Shown here: piece by piece, positions 1-10,440 of the stretch
Layout of the letters: each line of letters starts with the position of its first letter
Position numbering within the stretch: the stretch's first letter is position 1
Assembly: GCA_030068145.1 (NCBI GenBank)
Contig: JAPJBO010000287.1
Span: 124,001-188,000, forward strand
Origin: Diplonema papillatum
Taxonomy: Eukaryota; Euglenozoa; Diplonemea; Diplonemida; Diplonemidae
Direction of reading: 5' to 3'
Length of the DNA: 64,000 nt
Made by a program: the position numbers and the translations under genes
The notes under the pieces: model-generated
The model's input: only the letters and a program-made list of their open reading frames with translations
Told to the model about the DNA's origin: nothing
The model's database searches: none

Positions 1-48
1 AAGTGCTCTTCGATTCATACACAAATTGTAGTTGTATTGTTTTCTCCC
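1..48 (+). repeat. Leader fragment shared with 48533-48580
   Basis: These 48 bases match 48533-48580, where they lie just upstream of a short first exon at 48599. Here the match stops abruptly and runs straight into the GC-rich pentapeptide repeat. The same leader also occurs, in a longer form, before 53274 and 58310. The left edge of the window is therefore a junction between a duplicated leader and the repeat gene, made by deletion or recombination. Confidence 0.8.
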
Positions 49-382
49 ACGCCGAGGCGCGGGCCGCCGAGGCGCGGGCGCCGAGGCGCGGGCCGCCGAG
101 GCGCGGGCCGCCGAGGCGCGGGCCGCCGAGGCGCGGGCCGCCGAGGCGCGGGCCGCCGAGGCGCGGGCCGCCGAGGCGCAGGCCGCCGACGCCGAGGCGC
201 AGGCCGCCGCGGCGCAGGCCGCGGCGCGGGCCCAGGCGCAGGCCGCCGCGGCGCGGGCCGCCGACGCCGAGGCGCAGGCCGCCGCGGCGCAGGCCGCGGC
301 GCGGGCCCAGGCCGCCGCGGCGCAGGCCGCCGCGGTGCAGGCCGACGCGCCGGCCGAGGCGCCGGAGGCCGCCTCAGAACAG
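49..382 (+). CDS. Repeat-gene exon block 1 (5' truncated)
   Basis: The pentad here is mostly AEARA rather than AEAQA, so this block differs from the others. It lacks the basic head because the upstream leader fragment is fused directly to the repeat. It ends with EAASEQ at a CAG/GTTTGC donor. The frame is disturbed near position 80. Confidence 0.5.
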
Positions 383-3300
383 GTTTGCTTTTCACCCCAC
401 ATTGATTGTTTTTCCTGGGGTTTCCGCTTAGCCAATCGGCTGGCCAAAACTTTCCACGGTTCCCAAGAAGAGGTCAACAATCTTTCTCGCAACCGATCTT
501 TTTGCATGGTGTTAGGAGGGTCGGCAGGTTGTAGGCTTCTGGGCTTGGTGTAGAACTGGGTGTGGGTTTGTGAGCTTGCTGAAGAACTGTAGGTTTACGG
601 GTTATTAGCGGGAATACTCGAGTTGCAGCTCGCACAGGAGGGAACCACGTAAAAACAGGTCTCTAACACACACAGCGGCCGAAGTCGAAGCCGCCGGCTC
701 CCGCCAAACGGAAGTGGGAGCCCGAGGCCGGCGAGGCGTGCAACAAGAAAGCACGCCTCGCTGACGAGCAGGCCGAGGCGCAGGCCGCGGCGCGGGCCGC
801 CGACACCGAGGCGCAGGCCGCCGCGGCGCGGTCCGCCGAGGCGCGGGCCGCCGAGGCGCAGGCCGCCGAGGCGCAGGCCGCCGACGCCGAGGCGCAGGCC
901 GCCGCGGCGCAGGCCGCGGCGCGGGCCCAGGCGCAGGCCGCCGCGGCGCGGGTCGCCGACGCCGAGGCGCAGGCCGCCGGGGCGCGGGTCGCCGACGCCG
1001 AGGCGCAGGCCGCCGCGGCGCAGGCCGCGGCGCGGGCCCAGGCCGCCGCGGCGCAGGCCGCCGCGGCGCAGGCCGAGGCCGCCGAGGCGCAGGCCGCCGA
1101 GGCGCAGGCCGCCGAGGCGCAGGCCGCCGAGGCGCAGGCCGCCGAGGCGCAGGCCGCCGAGGCGCAGGCCGCCGAGGCGCAGGCCGCCGAGGCGCAGGCC
1201 GCCGAGGCGCAGGCCGCCGAGGCGCAGGCCGCCGACGCCGAGGCGCAGGCCGCCGCGGCGCAGGCCGCGGCGCGGGCCCAGGCGCAGGCCGCCGCGGCGC
1301 GGGCGCCGAGGCCGCCGCAGGCGCCGGTCGCGCCGACGCCGAGGCGCAGGCCGCCGCGGCGCAGGCCGCGGCGCGGGCCCAGGCCGCCGCGGCGCAGGCC
1401 GCCGCGGCGCAGGCCGAGGCCGCCGAGGCGCAGGCCGCCGAGGCGCAGGCCGCCGAGGCGCAGGCCGCCGAGGCGCAGGCCGCCGAGGCGCAGGCCGCCG
1501 AGGCGCAGGCCGCCGAGGCGCAGGCCGCCGAGGCGCAGGCCGCCGAGGCGCAGGCCGCCGAGGCGCGGGTCGCCGACGCCGAGGCGCAGGCCGCCGCGGC
1601 GCAGGCCGCGGCGCGGGCCCAGGCCGCCGCGGCGCAGGCCGCCGCGGTGCAGGCCGACGCGCCGGCCGCGGCGCCGGAGGCCGCCTCAGAACAGGTTTGC
1701 TTTTCACCCCACATTGATTGTTTTTCCTGGGGTTTCCGCTTAGCCAATCGGCTGGCCAAAACTTTCCACGGTTCCCAAGAAGAGGTCAACAATCTTTCTC
1801 GCAACCGATCTTTTTGCATGGTGTTAGGAGGGTCGGCAGGTTGTAGGCTTCTGGGCTTGGTGTAGAACTGGGTGTGGGTTTGTGAGCTTGCTGAAGAACT
1901 GTAGGTTTACGGGTTATTAGCGGGAATACTCGAGTTGCAGCTCGCACAGGAGGGCACCACGTAAAAACAGGTCTCTAACACACACAGCGGCCGAAGTCGA
2001 AGCCGCCGGCTCCCGCCAAACGGAAGTGGGAGCCCGAGGCCGGCGAGGCGTGCAACAAGAAAGCACGCCTCGCTGACGAGCAAGCCGAGGCGCAGGCCGC
2101 CGAGGCGCGGGCCGCCGAGGCGCAGGCCGCCGCGGCGCGGGCCGCCGAGGCGCAGGCCGCCGCGGCGCGGGCCGCCGACGCCGAGGCGCAGGCCGCCGCG
2201 GCGCAGGCCGCGGCGCGGGCCCAGGCCGCCGCGGCGCAGGCCGAGGCCGCCGAGGCGCAGGCCGCCGAGGCGCAGGCCGCCGAGGCGCAGGCCGCCGAGG
2301 CGCAGGCCGCCGAGGCGCAGGCCGCCGCGGCGCAGGCCGCGGCGCGGGCCCAGGCCGCCGCGGCGCAGGCCGCGGCGCGGGCCCAGGCCGCCGCGGCGCA
2401 GGCCGCGGCGCGGGCCCAGGCCGCCGGGGCGCAGGCCGCGGCGCGGGCCCAGGCCGCCGCGGCGCAGGCCGCCGCGGCGCAGGCCGAGGCCGCCGAGGCG
2501 CAGGCCGCCGAGGCGCAGGCCGCCGCGGCGCAGGCCGCGGCGCGGGCCCAGGCCGCCCCCGCGGCGCAGGCCGCCGCGGTGCAGGCCGACGCGCCGGCCG
2601 CGGCGCCGGAGGCCGCCTCAGAACAGGTTTGCTTTTCACCCCACATTGATTGTTTTTCCTGGGGTTTCCGCTTAGCCAATCGGCTGGCCAAAACTTTCCA
2701 CGGTTCCCAAGAAGAGGTCAACAATCTTTCTCGCAACCGATCTTTTTGCATGGTGTTAGGAGGGTCGGCAGGTTGTAGGCTTCTGGGCTTGGTGTAGAAC
2801 TGGGTGTGGGTTTGTGAGCTTGCTGAAGAACTGTAGGTTTACGGGTTATTAGCGGGAATACTCGAGTTGCAGCTCGCACAGGAGGGCACCACGTAAAAAC
2901 AGGTCTCTAACACACACAGCGGCCGAAGTCGAAGCCGCCGGCTCCCGCCAAACGGAAGTGGGAGCCCGAGGCCGGCGAGGCGTGCAACAAGAAAGCACGC
3001 CTCGCTGACGAGCAAGCCGAGGCGCAGGCCGCCGAGGCGCGGGCCGCCGAGGCGCAGGCCGCCGCGGCGCGGGCCGCCGAGGCGCAGGCCGCCGCGGCGC
3101 GGGCCGCCGACGCCGAGGCGCAGGCCGCCGCGGCGCAGGCCGCGGCGCGGGCCCAGGCCGCCGCGGCGCAGGCCGAGGCCGCCGAGGCGCAGGCCGCCGA
3201 GGCGCAGGCCGCCGAGGCGCAGGCCGCCGAGGCGCAGGCCGCCGAGGCGCAGGCCGCCGAGGCGCAGGCCGCCGCGGCGCGGGTCGCCGACGCCGAGGCG

Positions 3301-6300
3301 CAGGCCGCCGCGGCGCAGGCCGCGGCGCGGACCCAGGCCGCCGCGGCGCAGGCCGAGGCCGCCGAGGCGCAGGCCGCCGAGGCGCAGGCCGCCGAGGCGC
3401 AGGCCGCCGAGGCGCAGGCCGCCGAGGCGCAGGCCGCCGAGGCGCAGGCCGCCGAGGCGCAGGCCGCCGAGGCGCAGGCCGCCGCGGCGCTGGCGCCGCG
3501 GCGCAGGCGCGGCGCGGGCCAGGCCGCCGCGGCGCAGGCCGCCGCGGCGCAGGCGAGGCCGCCGAGGCGCAGGCCGCCGAGGCGCAGGCCGCCGAGGCGC
3601 AGGCCGCCGAGGCGCAGGCCGCCGAGGCGCAGGCCGCGGCGCAGGCCGCGGCGCGGGCCCAGGCCGCGGCGCGGGCCCAGGCCGCCGCGGCGCAGGCCGA
3701 GGCCGCCGAGGCGCAGGCCGCCGAGGCGCAGGCCGCCGAGGCGCAGGCCGCCGAGGCGCAGGCCGCCGAGGCGCAGGCCGCCGAGGCGCAGGCCGCCGCG
3801 GCGCTGGCCGCCGCGGCGCAGGCCGCGGCGCGGGCCCAGGCCGCCGCGGCGCAGGCCGCCGCGGCGCAGGCCGAGGCCGCCGAGGCGCAGGCCGCCGAGG
3901 CGCAGGCCGCCGAGGCGCGGGTCGCCGACGCCGAGGCGCAGGCCGCCGCGGCGCAGGCCGCGGCGCGGGCCCAGGCCGCCGCGGCGCAGGCCGCCGCGGT
4001 GCAGGCCGACGCGCCGGCCGCGGCGCCGGAGGCCGCCTCAGAACAGGTTTGCTTTTCACCCCACATTGATTGTTTTTCCTGGGGTTTCCGCTTAGCCAAT
4101 CGGCTGGCCAAAACTTTCCACGGTTCCCAAGAAGAGGTCAACAATCTTTCTCGCAACCGATCTTTTTGCATGGTGTTAGGAGGGTCGGCAGGTTGTAGGC
4201 TTCTGGGCTTGGTGTAGAACTGGGTGTGGGTTTGTGAGCTTGCTGAAGAACTGTAGGTTTACGGGTTATTAGCGGGAATACTCGAGTTGCAGCTCGCACA
4301 GGAGGGCACCACGTAAAAACAGGTCTCTAACACACACAGCGGCCGAAGTCGAAGCCGCCGGCTCCCGCCAAACGGAAGTGGGAGCCCGAGGCCGGCGAGG
4401 CGTGCAACAAGAAAGCACGCCTCGCTGACGAGCAAGCCGAGGCGCAGGCCGCCGAGGCGCGGGCCGCCGAGGCGCAGGCCGCCGCGGCGCGGGCCGCCGA
4501 CGCCGAGGCGCAGGCCGCCGCGGCGCAGGCCGCGGCGCGGCCCAGGCCGCCGCGGCGCAGGCCGCCGAGGCGCAGGCCGCCGGCCGCCGAGGCGCAGGCC
4601 GCCGAGGCGCAGGCCGCCGCGGCGCGGGTCCGAGGCGCAGGCCGCCGCGGCGCAGGCCGCGGCGCGGGCCCAGGCCGCCGAGGCGCAGGCCGCCGAGGCG
4701 CAGGCCGCCGCGGCGCAGGCCGCCGCGGCGCAGGCCGCGGCGCGGGCCCAGGCCGCCGCGGCGCAGGCCGAGGCCGCCGAGGCGCAGGCCGCCGAGGCGC
4801 AGGCCGCCGAGGCGCAGGCCGCCGAGGCGCAGGCCGCCGAGGCGCAGGCCGCCGCGGCGCTGGCCGCCGCGGCGCAGGCCGCGGCGCGGGCCCAGGCCGC
4901 CGCGGCGCAGGCCGCCGCGGCGCAGGCCGAGGCCGCCGAGGCGCAGGCCGCCGAGGCGCAGGCCGCCGAGGCGCAGGCCGCCGAGGCGCAGGCCGCCGAG
5001 GCGCAGGCCGCCGAGGCGCAGGCCGCCGAGGCGCAGGCCGCCGAGGCGCAGGCCGCCGAGGCGCAGGCCGCCGAGGCGCAGGCCGCCGAGGCGCAGGCCG
5101 CCGAGGCGCAGGCCGCCGAGGCGCAGGCCGCGGCGCAGGCCGCGGCGCAGGCCCAGGCCGCGGCGCGGGCCCAGGCCGCCGCGGCGCAGGCCGAGGCCGC
5201 CGAGGCGCAGGCCGCCGAGGCGCAGGCCGCCGAGGCGCAGGCCGCCGAGGCGCAGGCCGCCGAGGCGCAGGCCGCCGAGGCGCAGGCCGCCGAGGCGCAG
5301 GCAGGCCGCCGCCGAGGCGCAGGCCGCCGAGGCGCAGGCCGCCGCGGCGCTGGCCGCCGCGGCGCAGGCCGCGGCGCGGGCGCAGGCCGCCGCGGCGCAG
5401 GCCCCGCCGCAGGCGCCGCGGCGCAGGCCGAGGCCGCCGAGGCGCAGGCCGCCGAGGCGCAGGCCGCCGAGGCGCGGGTCGCCGACGCCGAGGCGCAGGC
5501 CGCCGCGGCGCAGGCCGCGGCGCGGGCCCAGGCCGCCGCGGCGCAGGCCGCCGCGGTGCAGGCCGACGCGCCGGCCGCGGCGCCGGAGGCCGCCTCAGAA
5601 CAGGTTTGCTTTTCACCCCACATTGATTGTTTTTCCTGGGGTTTCCGCTTAGCCAATCGGCTGGCCAAAACTTTCCACGGTTCCCAAGAAGAGGTCAACA
5701 ATCTTTCTCGCAACCGATCTTTTTGCATGGTGTTAGGAGGGTCGGCAGGTTGTAGGCTTCTGGGCTTGGTGTAGAACTGGGTGTGGGTTTGTGAGCTTGC
5801 TGAAGAACTGTAGGTTTACGGGTTATTAGCGGGAATACTCGAGTTGCAGCTCGCACAGGAGGGCACCACGTAAAAACAGGTCTCTAACACACACAGCGGC
5901 CGAAGTCGAAGCCGCCGGCTCCCGCCAAACGGAAGTGGGAGCCCGAGGCCGGCGAGGCGTGCAACAAGAAAGCACGCCTCGCTGACGAGCAGGCCGAGGC
6001 GCGGGCCGCCGAGGCGCGGGCCGCCGAGGCGCGGGCCGCCGAGGCGCGGGCCGCCGAGGCGCGGGCCGCCGAGGCGCGGGCCGCCGAGGCGCAGGCCGCC
6101 GAGGCGCAGGCCGCCGCGGCGCGGGTCGCCGACGCCGAGGCGCAGGCCGCCGCGGCGCAGGCCGCCGCGGCGCAGGCCGCCGCGGCGCAGGCCGAGGCCG
6201 CCGAGGCGCAGGCCGCCGAGGCGCAGGCCGCCGAGGCGCAGGCCGCCGAGGCGCAGGCCGCCGAGGCGCAGGCCGCCGAGGCGCAGGCCGCCGCGGCGCG

Positions 6301-6953
6301 GGTCGCCGACGCCGAGGCGCAGGCCGCCGCGGCGCAGGCCGCGGCGCGGGCCCAGGCCGCCGCGGCGCAGGCCGCCGCGGCGCAGCCGCCGAGGCGCAGG
6401 CCGCCGCGGCGCGGGTCGCCGACGCCGAGGCGCAGGCCGCCGCGGCGCAGGCCGCCGCGGCGCAGGCCGCCGCGGCGCAGGCCGCCGCGGCGCAGGCCGC
6501 CGCGCGCAGGCCGCCGCGGCGCAGGCCGCCGCGGCGCAGGCCGCCGCGGCGCAGGCCGCCGCGGCGCAGGCCGCCGCGGCGCAGGCCGCCGCGGCGCAGG
6601 CCGAGGCCGCCGAGGCGCAGGCCGCCGAGGCGCAGGCCGCCGAGGCGCAGGCCGCCGCGGCGCAGGCCGCGGCGCGGGCCCAGGCCGCCGCGGCGCAGGC
6701 CGCCGCGGCGCAGGCCGAGGCCGCCGAGGCGCAGGCCGCCGAGGCGCAGGCCGCCGAGGCGCAGGCCGCCGAGGCGCAGGCCGCCGAGGCGCAGGCCGCC
6801 GAGGCGCAGGCCGCCGAGGCGCCGGCCGCCGCGGCGCAGGCCGCGGCGCGGGCCCAGGCCGCCGCGGTGCAGGCCGACGCGCCGGCCGAGGCGCCGGAGG
6901 CCGCCTCAGAACAGGTTTGTTTTTCAGATCCTTCGGATTCCGACGAGAACTAA
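49..6953 (+). CDS. Alanine-rich pentapeptide-repeat gene built of tandem exon-intron units
   Basis: Not a family I recognise. Six exon blocks are separated by five introns of exactly 293 nt (383-675, 1695-1987, 2627-2919, 4047-4339, 5604-5896), each starting GTTTGC, ending CACACAG and in phase 0. Every internal exon opens with a basic, proline-rich head (RPKSKPPAPAKRKWEPEAGE, then a Lys/Arg stretch), continues as many copies of AEAQA or close variants (15-bp repeat), and closes with VQADAP...EAASEQ. The last block reads through to an acidic tail (DPSDSDEN) and stops at 6951-6953. Ala/Glu/Gln pentads suggest a long helical rod. Only the exon at 1988-2626 is a multiple of three long; four others change frame inside the repeat, through decay or assembly error. 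The true start lies outside the window or is lost. Confidence 0.6.
676..1694 (+). CDS. Repeat-gene exon block 2
   Basis: Starts after a CACACAG acceptor with the RPKSKPPAP head and ends EAASEQ at a CAG/GTTTGC donor. Its 1,019 nt are not a multiple of three; the repeat pattern is disturbed at about 1300-1340. Head and tail are each read correctly in their own frame, so the slip is internal. Confidence 0.55.
1988..2626 (+). CDS. Repeat-gene exon block 3 (in frame throughout)
   Basis: This 639-nt exon is the only internal block whose length keeps one frame from the basic head to EAASEQ (213 codons). It is the best template for the intended protein unit: a head of about 32 residues, roughly 160 residues of AEAQA-like pentads, and a tail VQADAPAAAPEAASEQ. 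Both borders are phase 0, so any number of such units can be joined without changing frame. Confidence 0.65.
2920..4046 (+). CDS. Repeat-gene exon block 4
   Basis: Same head, pentad run and tail as the other blocks. Length 1,127 nt, not a multiple of three; the 15-bp pattern is broken near 3490-3560. Longer than block 3 because of extra pentads. Confidence 0.55.
4340..5603 (+). CDS. Repeat-gene exon block 5
   Basis: The longest block (1,264 nt) and not a multiple of three. The repeat pattern is disturbed near 4540-4660 and again near 5280-5410. Splice borders are identical to the other blocks. Confidence 0.55.
5897..6953 (+). CDS. Repeat-gene exon block 6, terminal exon
   Basis: Begins with the shared basic head. 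It first has AEARA pentads and then AEAQA, with a disturbed part near 6380-6510. After EAASEQ the usual donor is not followed by the 293-nt intron; the frame continues as VCFSDPSDSDEN and stops at TAA 6951-6953. A 13-nt intron (6915-6927, GTTTG to TTCAG) is also formally possible but too short to be likely. Confidence 0.6.
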
Positions 6954-7390
6954 CACTTGTACAAAGGTTATTACCCCGTCGCTCTCGAGAAGAACACCGT
7001 AATTTTACCCCTCGCTTGCCCACCCACCCTTGCCCATTTTTATCTTCTAGTCCAGTGTCCTGAGGCGTCACGAAGAAGTTCGTGGCATACACACGAGAAT
7101 CTCTGCATGACCTTTCTACGTTTGTTACGCACCATCAATCTGACATCACGCAGCAGCAAGGACGAGAGCAGCGAGTACGGAGCAGCGAGACGGGCGAGGA
7201 GGAGAGTATTATTTACCCAAAAGTTCCAAAAGAAATTGACCCAAAACGGCCTGCTTTTCAGACGGAAAATCTGTGACACTTTTTCGTGGGATGAGTGATA
7301 TTCAGCATTGTGGGTAACACCAACAATGGGCTATAATATTGTTCCGCACAGGGATTACCCACAACTGAGATTTAACACACATACACACAG
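6954..7390. other. Interval after the repeat gene; weak coding signal at 7071-7276
   Basis: Between the stop at 6953 and the zinc-finger exon at 7391. A frame from about 7071 to a stop at 7276 reads KFVAYTRESLHDLSTFVTHH and onward like protein, and a plausible acceptor (TTCTAG) lies at 7050-7056. However, the frame open from that acceptor is a different one, so I do not call an exon. Confidence 0.3.
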
Positions 7391-7576
7391 GCCCCAGCCG
7401 CCGTCACCCAGCATCCAAGCTGGGTGATGTTGAAGTTTGCCAGCCACACAGAAGCGATGTGTGGCGGCTGCTGGAAGGGCTTCCCGGACAGGGAGCAGGC
7501 CGAGCGGCACACGCGGACGTGCCTGGCAGCCGACAGCTGCCACGAGCTTCGCGGCAACAACCTGGTGTGGCTGTAG
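7391..7576 (+). CDS. Terminal exon of a C2HC zinc-finger protein
   Basis: An acceptor (ACACACAG) at 7383-7390 opens a 62-codon frame ending at TAG 7574-7576. It holds one zinc finger, CGGCWKGFPDREQAERHTRTC without its middle gap (C-x2-C-x12-H-x4-C), preceded by SHTEAM. The same [S/T]HT-x3-C-x-G-C layout occurs in exons at 52832 and 53479, so this belongs to one zinc-finger family in the window. The spacing resembles the C2HC_2 fingers of ZC2HC1-type proteins. The role is unknown. Upstream exons of this gene were not found. Confidence 0.6.
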   Translation, partial: APAAVTQHPSWVMLKFASHTEAMCGGCWKGFPDREQAERHTRTCLAADSCHELRGNNLVWL

Positions 7577-7722
7577 GCTCTCCGTCAACGTGTGTGCTCT
7601 TTTCGTCTACTTGTGTTCTTTTCGTCCACGTTTACCATCTCTGATGTGTCCGCAAAGGCTGCACGAAAAGCCGAAACCCGGGTTCCTGGAAAAAGCCCGA
7701 GCGCCGGAAAAATAGCTATTTA

Positions 7723-7931
7723 TTTTACATAAGCGCCAGCTTGAAAGGAAATGCTCGACGATGCTGCCCGACAAAGAACAGAAGGGATCCCAAGTGCTGT
7801 AACTACCGAACCACGTGTTGAACGGACGTGAGGTCATGCGGGTCTACCCCTACACGACAAATCACACAAACACAACAGGTCAAAAGTCCTGAGTGAGAAA
7901 ACAACACACGGTGGTGTAAGCGAAGAACAAA
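7723..7931 (+). repeat. About 209-bp leader-like repeat, copy 1
   Basis: Starts with an AAGC-x4-GCTT hairpin followed by GGAAATGCT (7731-7755) and ends with GTAAGCGAAGAACAAA (7916-7931). The same start, middle landmarks (for example AAGTGCTGTA) and end occur, diverged, at 53083-53230 and 58118-58260, upstream of short ATG exons. Here it lies directly upstream of the RNase H frame. Confidence 0.5.
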
Positions 7932-7936
7932 AGGGG

Positions 7937-8890
7937 ATGAAGTGGAGCAGGGAGGCCGCGGTGGAGTGGGTGAAGCGGGCGACGGGGCTCCAAGTTCCGT
8001 CCGCTTTCCATTTTCGTCCGGACAATGGTCGGCTGCGGCCGATTATCCGTTTGGCGGGGGATGCCGGCGCTTCCGCGGACGCGTACCTGAGGTCTCTGTT
8101 AGGGGCCCTGGGGGGCGAGGAGCCGCCGAGCGGGACGGCGCAGTGGGTGTTGGCTTGGTTGGCGTGCGCGTCCGCGCCCACGGCCACCCCTGCGGACTTC
8201 GAGGAGCTGGTACGCTCAGTGTCGCCGGCCCACCACGAAGGCCCCTCCCCTCGGCTGCCTGGCCGCTCCGCTGACGCCGCGCACTCGGACTCGGCGGATT
8301 ACGCCGCTTTCTCCGCCGCCGCCTCAACTGCCGCCACTTCTGCTGCTGCTGCCGCGGCCGACCCCTCCGCCGCCTCGTATTCCGCTGCTGCTCCCATCGG
8401 GGAGAACCGGTGGGTCACGCGAGTGGGCACGCGCGGGGGGCAGTCGATCCGACTGTGGTCCGACGCCTCCTCAAAAGAATGGGCGGCGCTGCTCGAGGGT
8501 GAGCCCGATCGGGTGTCACAGGGCATTTTCTTTGGTCACTTCGCGGAAAAGCACATTTTTTTGAAAGAGCTTTTCGCAGTGTTGAAAGGCCTCGAGCTGG
8601 CCGTTAGAACACACCGTGGAGTGTCCGTAGAGCTGATGGTAGACAATCTACCGGCGGTTCATTGCCTGAACAAGGGCCACTCGAAGAATTACGCGGCGAA
8701 CATAGTACTGTCGCGCATTTTCGATCTGGCCCGAGAGTACGGACTTGAGCTCACGGCTGCGTGGGTGCCGACCCACGAACAGAGGGCGGACGAGTACACC
8801 CGGGGTACCCAGGCGAAAGAGAACGCGACGCCTGGAGGGTGGTTACCGAAGGAGGAAGATCTCTCGCCTCCTCCGGATCTGACTACTTGA
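7937..8890 (+). mobile_element. RNase H piece of a YR retroelement (fossil)
   Basis: A 317-codon frame. The last 180 residues form an RNase H-like fold with the expected acidic positions in order: LWSDASSKEW, then KELFAVLKGLELA, then MVDNLPAVHC, then THEQRADEY. This is the style of RNase H seen in DIRS-like tyrosine-recombinase retroelements and resembles the one at 33836. The first 130 residues are low-complexity and rich in Ala and Ser. No RT or recombinase domain is next to it, so it is an isolated, broken part. Short direct repeats lie on both sides (7912-7931 and 8923-8942; 7723-7755 and 9026-9058). Confidence 0.65.
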
Positions 8891-8922
8891 AAAGCCACTG
8901 CGTGGTCCCTGGGGGTCCTGGA

Positions 8923-8942
8923 TGGTGTAAGCGAAGAACAAA
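8923..8942 (+). repeat. 20-bp direct repeat of 7912-7931
   Basis: Exact copy of the 20 bases that end the leader-like repeat before the RNase H frame. The pair brackets the frame (7932-8922), like a long target-site duplication or a split terminal repeat. Confidence 0.75.
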
Positions 8943-9025
8943 TCAGATTGTGTTTGTATTGTATTTGCCCCTTACCTCTATATTTCCCCCCTTCCATTCG
9001 GAGTCGAAGCAGCTACGTCGAGTAT

Positions 9026-9058
9026 TTTTACATAAGCGCCAGCTTGAAAGGAAATGCT
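9026..9058 (+). repeat. 33-bp direct repeat of 7723-7755
   Basis: Exact copy of the start of the leader-like repeat, containing the AAGC-x4-GCTT hairpin and GGAAATGCT. With the 20-bp pair it gives the order A-B-frame-B-A, all in direct orientation. Confidence 0.75.
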
Positions 9059-9080
9059 AAAAACCCCCGGGGGGCCCTCG

Positions 9081-9138
9081 TGGCATTCCGGAAAACTCTC
9101 GTGCAAGAAAACAGCTTTTCTCTCGGGAACAAAATAGC
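9081..9138 (+). repeat. Single arm of a dispersed palindrome family
   Basis: Matches the right arm of the large hairpin at 51320-51428 with a few differences (CCGGAAAACT, CGTGC, AGAAAACA, CTTTTCTCTCG). Here only one arm is present, so it is a half copy of that element. Confidence 0.55.
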
Positions 9139-9205
9139 TCTTTGGACACCCCTTTCGAGTTTTTGTAGTTATTCCGTAGTTCTACCATTGTTTCACCGTA
9201 CTATA

Positions 9206-9720
9206 TGGATCACACCAACGCAGCCAACGACGACACCCCCGCCATCCACTACGCTTGCTCCGTCTCCAACCCGCTGTGCTCGTCCAGAATTCGCGTCACG
9301 TACACCACGACTGGGTCGTCCGGCGCGTGATTGCGCGTTTTCGGTTGCAAGACAAATTGCTACATTCTCATGATTCTGTTCCGAAAACCCCTCGACGCCT
9401 GCGATTGTTGTCGCAGAAGGGACCCGACACGCCGTCGAGCAGTGGGCAGCGTCGGTGCCACTTAGCTTGCAACGGGTCGCCGTGCAGAATACGGGTGGGG
9501 CGAAGGTGAAGCCACCAGGTTCTGCGTTTCATGGTGCATGCCGCGTGCCTGCGAGTGTACTGTCGGCCATCGATGGCACGGCGGCGCTGGGGTTGTTGGA
9601 TGCTGTACAGCATGGCGGTGGATCTACCGTTGGTGGGGACCGAGTTTTTGAATGAGTACGCGGCTTGCGTTGTCGCAGTGAACGGGCCAGACGCTGAGGT
9701 TGAACGGGTGGTCTGCGAGT
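9206..9720 (+). pseudogene. Broken coding sequence of unknown family
   Basis: A protein-like frame opens at ATG 9206 (MDHTNAANDDTPAIHYACSV and on). It then jumps to a second frame (DWVVRRVIARFRLQDKLL), a third at about 9400-9655 (HAVEQWAASVPLSLQRVAVQ), and a last at about 9610-9720 (VDLPLVGTEFLNEYAACVVA). Each piece has good coding texture, and no splice sites explain the jumps, so at least three frame breaks are likely. I do not recognise the protein. A LINE-B relic lies just downstream on the other strand, but no link between them is evident. Confidence 0.4.
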
Positions 9721-9783
9721 TGCTTTGCCCTTCGGATCCGTGCGGTTGCTGTGGAGCGGTGTTTCGAGGTGATTACACGCGCT
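9719..9783 (+). repeat. Dispersed repeat, partner at 30048-30116
   Basis: GTTGCTTTGCCCTTCGGATC followed by CGGTGTTTCGAGGTGATTAC occurs here and at 30048-30116 with small indels. The two sites lie in otherwise different surroundings. Confidence 0.6.
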
Positions 9784-10059
9784 CTGCAGCTTCCTCCATG
9801 CTGCCGCGTGGGCATTGCGCGGGGCACTGCTTCGTGTGGCCGGCTCGGTGCCGCTGCTTCGCCTGCATTTACGTGCGTCGGCGCCGCGGTGGCGACCGCC
9901 ATTGCGCTGGCGCCTCCCGTGTGCTCGTCTCGAAGCCCGCACTGGATGCCGCCGTCAGTCAATCCCACCCCGGCTCCACCCCGAACCCCAAGATCGTGGC
10001 TGAATGTGTTCCGCACCTTCGCCGCAGGCCTTGCTGACGCCTTCACGGTAACCGACATA

Positions 10060-10440
10060 TCGGGATCGCAGTGTGATGTCGATGGGTACCGAGTCGAAGC
10101 ACTTGCGATGCCATGGAGCGGGCGATGCGCCTCTTGGATCTCGGCTGCCAGATGCCAGAAAAGGTCTTCCGTACTGTGCCCGGACCTGCATCCGTGTAGT
10201 CCCTCTGGAGCTAATTCGTCCATCCAGGTTTGCGCATTCTTAGCCCTGATAGCAGCCCCGTATCCTGTACAGCACCGGTGCCACTGAGATCGGTCGTTGG
10301 GACAATGGATCCCCAGTACTCTTCGGTTTCGGTATCAGCGAGACGAGAGCGTGCATCAGTTCTTCCGGCCATTCTGGCAAACAACAGCATCGGCCGAACC
10401 GGACCAACGGGGCCGAGCGGCACGGGCAGACTCTCCTGTA
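10060..10440 (-). pseudogene. Relic of a LINE-B reverse transcriptase
   Basis: On the minus strand, pieces in several frames match the LINE-B RT at 61330-61640: WPEELMHALVSLIPKPKSTG against WPEQLMHAIIHLLPKPESNG, then DPLSQRPISVAPVLYRI, MDELAPEGLHGCR and KCFDSVPI. At least three frame changes are needed to follow it, and domains on both sides are missing. It is an old internal fragment of the same LINE family. Confidence 0.8.

Larger units (their letters stand above)
383..5896 (+). repeat. Five copies of one 293-nt intron
   Basis: Introns at 383-675, 1695-1987, 2627-2919, 4047-4339 and 5604-5896 have identical length and almost identical sequence, for example one base apart near 634 and 1954. 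Together with the flanking exons they show that the gene grew by duplication of a whole exon-intron unit. The near absence of differences between introns points to recent duplication or continuing homogenisation. Confidence 0.85.

Noticed and set aside
595-7092. Long minus-strand frames rich in PRRPAPRRP over the GC-rich repeat
   Set aside because: They are antisense by-products of a 15-bp repeat that stays open in several frames; they lack splice-consistent borders, whereas the plus frame has repeated heads, tails and introns.
6957-7298. 113-codon plus-strand frame
   Set aside because: Competes with two other frames over the same bases; no frame agrees with the nearby acceptor.
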